NCBI RefSeq assembly: GCF_018327705.1
Contig: NZ_BNEM01000001.1
Span: 2,728,001-2,792,000 of the forward strand
Direction of reading: 5' to 3'
Origin: Catellatospora sp. TT07R-123
Lineage (GTDB): Bacteria > Actinomycetota > Actinomycetes > Mycobacteriales > Micromonosporaceae
Length of the DNA: 64,000 bases
Shown: positions 1-6,898 of the stretch, one piece after another
Numbering within the stretch: position 1 is the stretch's first letter
How the letters are laid out: each line of letters begins with the position of its first letter
The notes under the pieces: generated by a model
Told to the model about the DNA's origin: nothing
The model's input: only the letters and a program-made list of their open reading frames with translations
Database searches by the model: none
Translations under genes and position numbers: made by a program

Positions 1-554
1 CCCTCGTAGCGGGAGAAGTCGAGCGGGGCGCCGAAGCGGATGCCGACACGCATCACCCGGGGAATGATCTTGCCGGTCGGCTGGACGACGTCGGAGTTGA
101 GCATCGCGACGGGGATCACCACCGCGCCGCTCTCCAGCGCCAGCCGGGCCACGCCGGTCTTGCCGCGGAACAGGCGGCCGTCCGGCGAGCGGGTGCCCTC
201 GGGGTAGATGCCGGCCAGGCCGCCCGCGCGCAGCACCCGCAGCTGGGTGTCCAGGGCCGCCTGCGCGGCCCGGCCGCCGGAGCGGTCCACCGGGATCGTC
301 CCGGTGCCCACGAAGAACATCTTGGTCAGCCAGCCCTTGAGCCCCTTGCCGGTGAAGTACTCCGCCTTGGCCACGAAGGTGACCTTCCGCTTCACGACCA
401 GTGGCATGAAGATGGAGTCCGAGAAGGAGAGGTGGTTGCTGGCGAGGATCGCCGGACCGGTGTCGGGCACGTGCTCCAGGCCCTCCACCTGCGGACGGAA
501 GATCAACTTCAGCAGCGGCCCCAGGATGATGTACTTCAGCAGCCAGTAGAGCAC
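1..554 (-). CDS. 1-acyl-sn-glycerol-3-phosphate acyltransferase (PlsC family), 3' end outside window
   Basis: This is a membrane-associated acyltransferase that would move a fatty acyl group onto lysophosphatidate or a similar acceptor in phospholipid synthesis. The visible 184 residues hold the family's motif I, NHLSFSD (residues 40-46), the motif II region FVGTGTIPVDR, and motif III, YPEGTR (117-122). The start is GTG at 554-552, because an in-frame TAA lies directly upstream at 557-555. A hydrophobic start (LYWLLKYIILG) suggests interfacial binding. The C-terminus runs off the window. The family call is firm; the exact acceptor is not shown by the sequence. Confidence 0.93.
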   Translation of the reverse strand, partial: MLYWLLKYIILGPLLKLIFRPQVEGLEHVPDTGPAILASNHLSFSDSIFMPLVVKRKVTFVAKAEYFTGKGLKGWLTKMFFVGTGTIPVDRSGGRAAQAALDTQLRVLRAGGLAGIYPEGTRSPDGRLFRGKTGVARLALESGAVVIPVAMLNSDVVQPTGKIIPRVMRVGIRFGAPLDFSRYE

Positions 555-694
555 TTAGTCCCGTCCAGGTCTGATTGGGCGAACGTGGCATGCATCGCAG
601 AGCCTACTGCCGCAACTCGGGGGAAACGTGTCAGGATTTGATGCGGTGCCCACCGGCGCCGATCGAGCCCCATAGCCGCCAAGGAGTGTGTCAG

Positions 695-1264
695 GTGCCA
701 GCCACCGACGACCCGGACCGCACCCCGGCCGAGCCGGCCCGGGGCGGCCACTCGGGCGACCAGGCCACGCCCGAGCAGGTGGACGCCGAGTTCGCGCGGA
801 TCGTGGCCGCCTTCGACCGCCCGGTCGCCACCCCCACCTGGCCCGCGCCCGAGGAAGCCCCGAGCAGCGGAACCACCGCCGGGCCGATCTGGCCTGCCGG
901 CGGGCCCATGCTGAACCGCCCCGCACTGTCCGGCGACCCGCGCGCGGCCGGACCGCACGACCCGTCGCTGCTCGACGGGCTGGACACGTTCGGTTCCGGG
1001 CTGCCCGACGACGCCCCCGAGGAGTTCGTCCCGCCGCCGCCCCCGCCGCTGCCCCGGGTCCCGTTCGCGGCGGTCCTGGCCGTGGTGTCGATCGTGTTCG
1101 GTTTCGTGCTGTTCTTCGACACCAGCCTGCTGCCGCTCAACGAGCGGGTGAACATGCTGCTGGCGCTCACCGGCATCCTGGGCGGCGCGACCGCGCTGGT
1201 GCTGCGGCTGCGCCCCGGCGACGAGGACGACGAGCAGCCCCACGACGACGGCGCGGTGGTCTGA
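695..1264 (+). CDS. Small membrane protein, two C-terminal TM helices
   Basis: The product has about 189 residues and no recognised enzymatic motif. The first two thirds are polar, rich in Pro, Ala and Asp, and end in a proline run (PPPPPPLP). Two hydrophobic segments follow, VPFAAVLAVVSIVFGFVLFF and a second starting VNMLLALTGILGG, so the long N-terminus is probably cytoplasmic with a hairpin anchor. An acidic tail (DEDDEQPHDD) closes it. The GTG start at 695 was chosen because AAGGAG lies 8 nt upstream (681-686); longer in-frame starts lack such a site. Similar DUF308-like proteins are known in actinobacteria, but that link is only a suspicion. Confidence 0.75.
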   Translation: MPATDDPDRTPAEPARGGHSGDQATPEQVDAEFARIVAAFDRPVATPTWPAPEEAPSSGTTAGPIWPAGGPMLNRPALSGDPRAAGPHDPSLLDGLDTFGSGLPDDAPEEFVPPPPPPLPRVPFAAVLAVVSIVFGFVLFFDTSLLPLNERVNMLLALTGILGGATALVLRLRPGDEDDEQPHDDGAVV

Positions 1265-1283
1265 CCGCCCGGGGCCCGACAGG

Positions 1284-1311
1284 CCGTCCGGCCGGATACC
1301 CGGCCGGACGG
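1284..1311. terminator. Bidirectional hairpin terminator between convergent genes
   Basis: A perfect 12-bp stem (CCGTCCGGCCGG with its complement) closes a 4-nt ATAC loop. It lies 20 nt after the membrane-protein stop and 12 nt from the stop of the convergent hydrolase gene, so it could serve both. Confidence 0.7.
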
Positions 1312-1323
1312 TGACCGGCGCCG

Positions 1324-2106
1324 TCAGCTCGACTTCTCCAGCCAGTCGAGGATGGCGTCGATGGGCTCGCGCCACCGCGTGTCCAGCATCAGGTCATGGC
1401 CCATGCCCGGGAACAGCAGCGGGGCGCCGCCGTAGTGACGGGCCACCCGGCGCAGCGCCGACGCGGACACGATCCGGTCGTCGGGGCTGCCCACGACCAG
1501 CACCGGCGGGTCGCCCACCGGCGGCTCGGGCTTGCGTCCGGCCAGCAGCTGCCACTGGGCGCGGCTGGAGGCCCGGCCCAGGCGGGCGGCGTAGGCGCGG
1601 CCCGCGCTGGCGGGCAGCTCCCGGCTGAACAACTGCCCGGCGGGCAGCCGCAGCCCGGCTCCGAACGCCGCCGGCAGGCTCACCGTCGGGTTGCGCAGCG
1701 CGGTGCCCAGGCCGCCGAAGACCGGCGACAGCAGCACCGCGGCGCGGGCCGGGTAGCGCGCGAGCGCGTGCGCGGTCACCAGGGCGCCGGCGCCGTGGCC
1801 CACGATCACGGCCCGGCGCGGCAGGCTCGCCGCGGCCTGGGCCACATCGTGGGCGTACGCCCGAAGGTCCGCCTTGCGCACCTTGGCGCTCTCGCCGTGC
1901 CCGCGCAGGCTCACCGCGTACGCGGCGAAGCCCCGGTCGGCGGCGTGCTCCAGCCAGTGCTCGGCGAAGACCCAGGCCCCGTGGCCGAAGCCGGGGACGA
2001 ACAGCACCGGCGGCTTGCCCTCGTCGACCTCCGGCGTGGCCCGGCGCAGCTCGCGCCGCGCGGGCGGCACGGGGAACGCCCACTCGCGGACGCGGATGAC
2101 CTTCAT
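1324..2106 (-). CDS. Alpha/beta-hydrolase fold protein with Gly in place of the nucleophile
   Basis: This 260-residue protein has the alpha/beta-hydrolase layout: an oxyanion-type VPGFGHG loop (38-43), a nucleophile elbow, an acid (SPDDR, Asp209 or Asp210) and a histidine (GMGHD, His237). The elbow reads G-H-G-A-G at 103-107, so the usual Ser is Gly105 (codon GGC). The acid and His remain. Classical esterase chemistry therefore looks impossible; it may be non-hydrolytic, use another nucleophile, or act as a binding partner. Its ATG overlaps the stop of the upstream flavin monooxygenase in an ATGA, so the two are co-translated. Such FMO/esterase pairs often perform Baeyer-Villiger oxidation and ester cleavage, which makes the lost serine notable. 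Confidence 0.85.
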   Translation of the reverse strand: MKVIRVREWAFPVPPARRELRRATPEVDEGKPPVLFVPGFGHGAWVFAEHWLEHAADRGFAAYAVSLRGHGESAKVRKADLRAYAHDVAQAAASLPRRAVIVGHGAGALVTAHALARYPARAAVLLSPVFGGLGTALRNPTVSLPAAFGAGLRLPAGQLFSRELPASAGRAYAARLGRASSRAQWQLLAGRKPEPPVGDPPVLVVGSPDDRIVSASALRRVARHYGGAPLLFPGMGHDLMLDTRWREPIDAILDWLEKSS

Positions 2107-3518
2107 CGGGCCGCCCCTTCGACGCTGACCTCGTCGAGCAGCCGCTGCACGGCCTTGAGGTACGTGGTGTGGCTGATCTCGAACCAGTGCCGGGTCGAGT
2201 CCTTGACCTTCGCCGAGGTCCAGCGCCGGTCGAGCTCGCCCTCCAGCTTGCGCTGGACGGCGACCGCCTTGGCCGGGGCCGCCTCGCGCAGCCGCAGCAT
2301 CCGCGCGAACAGCACCATCTGCCAGTGCACCAGCGGGAGCAGGCCCGAGTCGGGCTGGAGCAGCCCGGCCACGGCCAGCGTCGGCTGACGGCGCGGGAAC
2401 GCGTGCAGCGCCAGCTTCGGGCGCCCGGTGGCGTCGATGCCGAGCAGCGCCGGGTCGAGGAAGTCGAACCTCGTCTCGTACCCGGTGGCCAGCACGACCA
2501 GGTCCGGCTCGATCACCTCGCCGCCCTTGAGCTCGACGTCGCTGCGGTGGAACCGCGCGATGTCGGGCACGGGCGTGATCGTGCCGTGGCCCAGGTGGTA
2601 GATCAGCTGGCTGTTGACGATGGTGTGCGTCTCGTAGATCTTGTGGTCGGGCCTGGGCAGCCCGAACCGCGTCAGGTCGCCCACGGTCGACTTCAGCGTG
2701 CGGTGCGCGATGAACTGCCGCGCCTTCAGCGGCAGGCGCAGGAACAGCATCAGGTCGTTGACCTGGTCGGTGGGGCGGCCGAGGGTGAACTTCGGGGTGT
2801 ACCAGTACCCCCGGCGGCTGGAGTGCCAGCACCTGCTCGCCTGCTGGGCCGCCTCGACCGCGATGTCGCAGCCGGTGTTGCCCGCCCCGACCACCAGCAC
2901 CTTGCGCCCGCGCAGCTGCGCGGCGTCCTTGTACTGCGCCGAGTGGATGACCTCGATCTTCGTGTCGTCCAGGCCCTCGTAGGCGGGGCGCTTGGGCGAC
3001 CAGTTGTGCCCGTTGGCGATCACGACCGCCGCGTACCGGTGGATGCGCTCGCCGCCGAAGCCGCCGGTGGAGCGGGTGGTGACGTCCCAGCGGTCGCCCT
3101 CGGCGGGCTCGACCTTGACCACCTCGGTGCCGAACCAGATGCTCTTCTTCAGGTCGAAGTGGTCGGCGTAGTGCTCCAGGTATTCCAGCACCTGGGTGTG
3201 CTTGGGGTAGTCGGGCCAGCTGTCCGGCATCGGGAAGTCGGGGAACTGCGTGAACGGCTTCGACGAGATCAGGTGGGTGCTGGCGTAGACCGGGCTGCGG
3301 TTGTGGCGCCAGTTCCAGGCACCCCCGACGCTGGTCTCGCGCTCGTAGCAGTCGACGCCGAACCCGTGCTCCTTGAGGTTCTTCATCGCCGTCAGCCCGC
3401 TGGGACCCGCGCCGATCACGCAGACCGCCCCGCTGCGGTCGTAGACCGGCCAGCCGTCCCGCCACGCCGTCGCGGGACCGCCGAGCTCCGGATCACCGTA
3501 GCCCGCTGAATAACTCAC
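2103..3518 (-). CDS. Flavin-containing monooxygenase (FMO / Baeyer-Villiger type)
   Basis: The enzyme would use FAD and NADPH to insert oxygen into a soft nucleophile or ketone; the substrate is unknown. Visible features are the FAD Rossmann motif GAGPSG (36-41), an FMO-signature remnant ending HSAQYK (192-197), a second Rossmann motif GAGNTG (211-216) for NADPH, and a C-terminal ATGY motif. Length is 471 residues, normal for the family. The GTG start at 3518 is preceded by GGAGG with a 6-nt gap; an ATG five codons further upstream overlaps that site and is less likely. It is the first gene of a two-gene operon with the hydrolase. Confidence 0.9.
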   Translation of the reverse strand: MSYSAGYGDPELGGPATAWRDGWPVYDRSGAVCVIGAGPSGLTAMKNLKEHGFGVDCYERETSVGGAWNWRHNRSPVYASTHLISSKPFTQFPDFPMPDSWPDYPKHTQVLEYLEHYADHFDLKKSIWFGTEVVKVEPAEGDRWDVTTRSTGGFGGERIHRYAAVVIANGHNWSPKRPAYEGLDDTKIEVIHSAQYKDAAQLRGRKVLVVGAGNTGCDIAVEAAQQASRCWHSSRRGYWYTPKFTLGRPTDQVNDLMLFLRLPLKARQFIAHRTLKSTVGDLTRFGLPRPDHKIYETHTIVNSQLIYHLGHGTITPVPDIARFHRSDVELKGGEVIEPDLVVLATGYETRFDFLDPALLGIDATGRPKLALHAFPRRQPTLAVAGLLQPDSGLLPLVHWQMVLFARMLRLREAAPAKAVAVQRKLEGELDRRWTSAKVKDSTRHWFEISHTTYLKAVQRLLDEVSVEGAAR

Positions 3519-3618
3519 CCGCGACCTCCACATCTGTGCCTGGCACCGAAAGACGCAGTGCATCTTTCCGGGTGGCGGGCGCGGTTGTCCATACCGGGCG
3601 GCGGGGCGAAACGCTCGC

Positions 3619-4293
3619 TCAGGCCAGGTCGACCACCAGCGGGTAGTGGTCGCTGGCCAGCACCGCCTGCGCGGTCTCGTGCACCCGGTAGTCGCGCAGC
3701 TCCCAGCACGGGTCGAGCAGGACCGCGTCCAGCCGCCGGTCCGGCGCCCGGCACGGGAAGGTGCCCGCGTCCCCCCGCCCGGCCAGCACCGCGGCATCGG
3801 CCAGCCGCTCGGTGAGCAGGCCCCACGAGCTGCCGTCCGGGGTCTCGTTGAGGTCGAGGCCGACCACGATCGGCTCGCGCACCGCCGCCAGCGCCGGGGC
3901 CAGCAGCGCCGCCTGGCGCGGGCGCTCGGCGTCGTCGGTGGACAGATGGGAGCCCGCCACCGTGAACGGCTCGCGGCCGGGCACCTCGCACCGGGCGAAG
4001 ACAGCACCCCGCATGTGCCGGCCGGGCGTGAGCGGGTAGCGCAGGCACCAGGTCTCGCGTACGCGCACCCGGAGGCTGGTCATGATCACGTTGCCCAGGC
4101 TGGGCAGCCCGCCCGCGCCCATCACCAGGCCGAACGAGTCGGCCAGCTGGGCGCATTTGGTGCGCCAGCGCCAGCGGCGCGGCGCCTCCTGCACGATGAG
4201 CACGTCCGGGTCGAGCCCCCGGACCACGGCGGCGAGCGCGGAGAGGTCATCGCGCAGCGAATGCACGTTGTACGACACGACGCGCAGAGTCAT
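3619..4293 (-). CDS. Endonuclease/exonuclease/phosphatase (EEP) family protein
   Basis: This 224-residue metal-dependent phosphodiesterase-fold protein carries the EEP motifs in order: SYNVHS with Asn9, VQE with the metal-binding Glu36, GSHLSTD, the catalytic GLDLNETP, and SDHYP with the general-base His near the C-terminus. All usual catalytic residues are present, so it is probably active. No signal peptide or membrane segment precedes the first motif, suggesting a cytoplasmic enzyme. The substrate (nucleic acid, phospholipid head group or phosphoinositide) cannot be read from the sequence. It starts at ATG 4293, two residues before the first beta strand. Confidence 0.88.
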   Translation of the reverse strand: MTLRVVSYNVHSLRDDLSALAAVVRGLDPDVLIVQEAPRRWRWRTKCAQLADSFGLVMGAGGLPSLGNVIMTSLRVRVRETWCLRYPLTPGRHMRGAVFARCEVPGREPFTVAGSHLSTDDAERPRQAALLAPALAAVREPIVVGLDLNETPDGSSWGLLTERLADAAVLAGRGDAGTFPCRAPDRRLDAVLLDPCWELRDYRVHETAQAVLASDHYPLVVDLA

Positions 4294-4384
4294 GCCCAAC
4301 GCTTCTACCCCCTCTCGCCCTCCCCCACCCACCGCAACACGCCGACACGCCGACGCGCGCTCCCGCCGCGATCGCGGTCGGGAC

Positions 4385-4448
4385 TCGTGCAGTTTCGGGG
4401 AAAGTGTTCGAAAGCGGGCCAAGATTCGTGCAGTTTCGCTGAAACTGC
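4385..4448. repeat. Duplicated TCGTGCAGTTTCG motif with adjoining hairpin
   Basis: The 13-mer TCGTGCAGTTTCG occurs at 4385-4397 and again at 4426-4438. The second copy continues into a perfect inverted repeat, GCAGTTTC (4430-4437) and GAAACTGC (4441-4448), with a 3-nt loop. It sits between the EEP gene and the glucokinase terminator, and nothing suggests that it codes for protein. Confidence 0.5.
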
Positions 4449-4514
4449 GCGAACTCGCGGAGGCCGAGTCGCCCGCGTGAGGCCTGGGGACGGCCCCCGA
4501 ATCGGGGAAGGGGG

Positions 4515-4545
4515 CCCGCCACCGGCGACTGAGGCCGGTGGCGGG
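4515..4545 (-). terminator. Hairpin terminator of the glucokinase gene
   Basis: CCCGCCACCGGC (4515-4526) pairs perfectly with GCCGGTGGCGGG (4534-4545) around a 7-nt loop, directly past the glucokinase stop codon. Confidence 0.7.
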
Positions 4546-4549
4546 GGTG

Positions 4550-5494
4550 CTAGCGGCGGGCGAGGTCGGCGGCGCCGACGAGGCCCGCGACGTTGCCCAT
4601 CTTGGCCGCGCGCAGCTCGGCCACCGGCAGGCGGCCGCGCTGGGCCAGCGCGTCCAGGTAGGACTGGCGGGCGGGGGTCATCAGCAGGTCACCGGCGTCG
4701 ATGACGCCACCGCCGACGACCAGCACCTGCGGGTCCAGGATCTGCACCAGGTCGGCCAGGCCCTGGCCGAGCCAGTAGCCGATCTGGCCGAACGACTCGA
4801 TCGCCACCTCGTCCCCGGCGTGCGCGGCGGCGGTGACGATGGGACCGCTGATCCCCTCGACCCGGCCGCCCGCCTTCGACAGCAGCAGTTCGGCCCGCTT
4901 GGGCTCGGCCTGCGCCCCGGCGCGCGCGAAGCGCACCAGCGCGTTGCCGCTGGCGTACTGCTCGATGCAGCCGTGGCGGCCGCAGCCGCACCTGTGCCCG
5001 TCGGGCACGGCCAGCATGTGCCCGATCTCGGCCGCGATGCCGTGCGCGCCGCGGACCAGGTTCCCGCCGAGCACGATGCCGCCACCGATGCCCGTGCCGA
5101 CGGTGAACATCACCATCGAGTCCTCGGCGTCGGCGGCCGCGCCGTAGCGGAACTCCGCCCACGCGGCCACGTTGGCGTCGTTCTCGACCACCACGGGCAG
5201 GTTGACCGCCTTGGCCACGTACTCCCGAAGCGGCTCGTCTCGCCAGGCCAGGTTGGGTGCGAAGAGCACCGTCGACCGACTGGCGTCAATCCAACCGGCG
5301 GCGCCGATGCCGACCGCGTCCACCGAGTGATCGGCGGACAACTCCTTCACCACATCGATGATCACGTCCCGGGTCGCGGCGACGTCGCCGGCCGGGGTGT
5401 CGCGACGCGAGGTCGCGATTACGGTGCCGTCAGGATCAACCACACCGCCGAGCACTTTGGTGCCACCGATGTCCACGCCGATGGTGAGTGCCAC
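4550..5494 (-). CDS. glk: ROK-family glucokinase
   Basis: Cytoplasmic kinase that phosphorylates glucose with ATP; in actinomycetes this enzyme also takes part in glucose repression. The 314-residue protein has the phosphate-1 motif DIGGTK (8-13), the sugar-contact ENDAN (104-108), GTGIGGG (133-139), EIGH (156-159) and the zinc-binding ROK signature CGCGRHGC (169-176). Length equals that of Streptomyces GlkA. The GTG at 5494 was chosen because AAGGAAGGG lies just upstream and the protein then begins one strand before DIGGTK. It has its own hairpin terminator and lies downstream of the DUF5304/SRPBCC genes, as in Streptomyces. Confidence 0.95.
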   Translation of the reverse strand: MALTIGVDIGGTKVLGGVVDPDGTVIATSRRDTPAGDVAATRDVIIDVVKELSADHSVDAVGIGAAGWIDASRSTVLFAPNLAWRDEPLREYVAKAVNLPVVVENDANVAAWAEFRYGAAADAEDSMVMFTVGTGIGGGIVLGGNLVRGAHGIAAEIGHMLAVPDGHRCGCGRHGCIEQYASGNALVRFARAGAQAEPKRAELLLSKAGGRVEGISGPIVTAAAHAGDEVAIESFGQIGYWLGQGLADLVQILDPQVLVVGGGVIDAGDLLMTPARQSYLDALAQRGRLPVAELRAAKMGNVAGLVGAADLARR

Positions 5495-5647
5495 GGCCGA
5501 ACCCTTCCTTGCTGGGCTGTGCCGGCGGTGACGCTGAGGGTGCCCACGCCGTACGGACCGCCCCCGCGTGCGCGGGGACCACAACTACTTGGGCACACCC
5601 TAACGCCGCGGGCAGCCGCCACAAGCCTCGCCCGGCAAAGATCGACG

Positions 5648-6178
5648 TCAGAGCTCGGCGGGCGGGTGCGGTGTCGCCTTCCGGACTGCCTTCTTAGCTG
5701 GCTTGACACGCTCGGAGGTCACCGGGGTTTCCGGCTCGGAAACTCCCGGTGTCTGTTTCGCGACAACCTTCTTGGCAATCTTCTTCGCGACCTTCTTGGC
5801 CACGGGCGGCGCCGCCGCCGCGGTCGGCGTGTCGCCCTCCGGCGCGCCGGAGGCGGCCGCGCCCGGCGTGTCGTGGCCGGGCGGGCGGTGCGTCGCGTGG
5901 CGCCACACGTCGTCGGCGCCGGGCTGGGCCGTCGACACGCTGCGCAGGAAGCTGGCCAGCCCGGCGGCCAGGTCGCCGGCGCCGGTGGCGACCCGCTCCA
6001 CGAACTCCGGGTCGGGGTCGCGTACGGCGGCGATCACCCGGCACAGCGGGCAGATGCAGCACTCGGCCGAGCCGGTGGCCAGGTGCGGGTTGGCGTTGGC
6101 GGCCAGCGTCGCGGCGGCCAGCGCGGCGGCGACGAGGCGCTCGGCCTCCTCGCGAGCGGTTCCGGGGGAGATGTCCAT
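5648..6178 (-). CDS. DUF5304-like protein with Lys/Ala-rich tail
   Basis: A 176-residue protein of unknown function. Residues 1-85 are helical and include a cysteine cluster, CCICPLC (about 40-46), that could bind a metal. The middle is Pro/Ala/Gly-rich and low in complexity. The C-terminal third has repeated KKVAKK/KKIAKK/KKVVAK blocks followed by KPAKKAVRK, like the tail of histone H1-type proteins, so nucleic-acid or membrane binding is plausible but unproven. It follows the SRPBCC gene with a 6-nt gap and is surely co-transcribed with it. The same pair lies beside glucokinase in Streptomyces. Confidence 0.8.
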   Translation of the reverse strand: MDISPGTAREEAERLVAAALAAATLAANANPHLATGSAECCICPLCRVIAAVRDPDPEFVERVATGAGDLAAGLASFLRSVSTAQPGADDVWRHATHRPPGHDTPGAAASGAPEGDTPTAAAAPPVAKKVAKKIAKKVVAKQTPGVSEPETPVTSERVKPAKKAVRKATPHPPAEL

Positions 6179-6184
6179 GCTCGC

Positions 6185-6631
6185 TCAGGCCGCCATTTCC
6201 ACGCGCTTCTTGAGCTCCTTGAGCGCGGTGTCCATGATCGCCTTCTCGGCCTTCTTCTTGAACATGCCGAGCATGCCGATGCTGAGGTCCACCGAGAGCG
6301 TGTAGGTCACCGTGCAGGTGCCGTCGCCGTTGTCGACGATGTCGTACGACCCGTCCTGGGCCTTCTGCATCTTCGACGGGGCGACCAGGTGCCACTCGAT
6401 CCGCGAGATGTCCTCGGCGTAGTCGTAGTGCAGCGTGTACTCGTCGGCGACCATGCCGGCGTCGATGACGAAGCGCACGGTGGCCGGGTAGCCGTCCTCG
6501 TACTCCTCCAGCACCTCAGCGACCTTGATGGCCTGGGTCCAGCGCGGGTACGAGGCATAGTCGCAGATGACCTCGGCGATGCGGGCCGGGTCCGCGTTGA
6601 TCACGATCGACTGGGAGGAGGAATCCGCCAT
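6185..6631 (-). CDS. SRPBCC (polyketide cyclase/START-like) family protein
   Basis: This 148-residue protein has the SRPBCC layout: an N-terminal strand (SIVINADPARIAEVI), a DYASYPRWTQ segment typical of the family, central beta strands with a DNGDGTCTVTYTL turn, and a long C-terminal helix rich in Lys (KKKAEKAIMDTALKELKKR). The fold makes a hydrophobic cavity that can carry a lipid or other small ligand; the ligand is unknown. The homologue in M. tuberculosis lies in the same position near fadD15. The ATG at 6631 has a TAGCCT hexamer 7 nt upstream and no ribosome-binding site, suggesting a leaderless start. Confidence 0.9.
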   Translation of the reverse strand: MADSSSQSIVINADPARIAEVICDYASYPRWTQAIKVAEVLEEYEDGYPATVRFVIDAGMVADEYTLHYDYAEDISRIEWHLVAPSKMQKAQDGSYDIVDNGDGTCTVTYTLSVDLSIGMLGMFKKKAEKAIMDTALKELKKRVEMAA

Positions 6632-6638
6632 GACCAGC

Positions 6639-6644
6639 AGGCTA
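6639..6644 (-). promoter_or_regulatory. Putative -10 (TAGCCT), leaderless SRPBCC gene
   Basis: TAGCCT on the minus strand ends 7 nt before the ATG at 6631; transcription would begin at or next to the start codon. No clear -35 box. Confidence 0.45.
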
Positions 6645-6727
6645 CCGGTCGAACCCGGCGCGGTCGCGACGCGGCGCCCCGAGAGCACCACCACCGCCCC
6701 ACGCCCGGCCCCGAAAGCCCGTTTTAG

Positions 6728-6794
6728 CATTGACGTTGACCTATCTGGAGGACTATTTTCCAAGATCCGTCCTCCAGATAGGCCAGCGTCGATG
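6728..6794. repeat. 67-nt palindromic repeat, family A copy 1
   Basis: Two 26-nt arms (6728-6753 and 6769-6794) pair with three mismatches around a 15-nt loop. The arms contain a conserved CCTATCT core, here followed by GGAGGAC. Pairing continues outward by four more bases each side (TTAG/CTAA). It lies between the divergent SRPBCC and acyl-CoA ligase genes. Copies 2 and 3 are at 62360-62426 and 47143-47209. Confidence 0.8.
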
Positions 6795-6898
6795 CTAAGC
6801 CGTGCCCGCGAAGGCGGGCGCCAGCAGCGCAGCGCTACAGTGCCCAGGGACGGGGCCGCTCGCGGCCGCGCGCCCCAGTGAGTGCAAAGGAGCGCATG

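Noticed and set aside
208-549. 113-codon plus-strand frame at the left edge
   Set aside because: It is antisense to the PlsC-type gene, whose motifs I, II and III are all readable on the minus strand.
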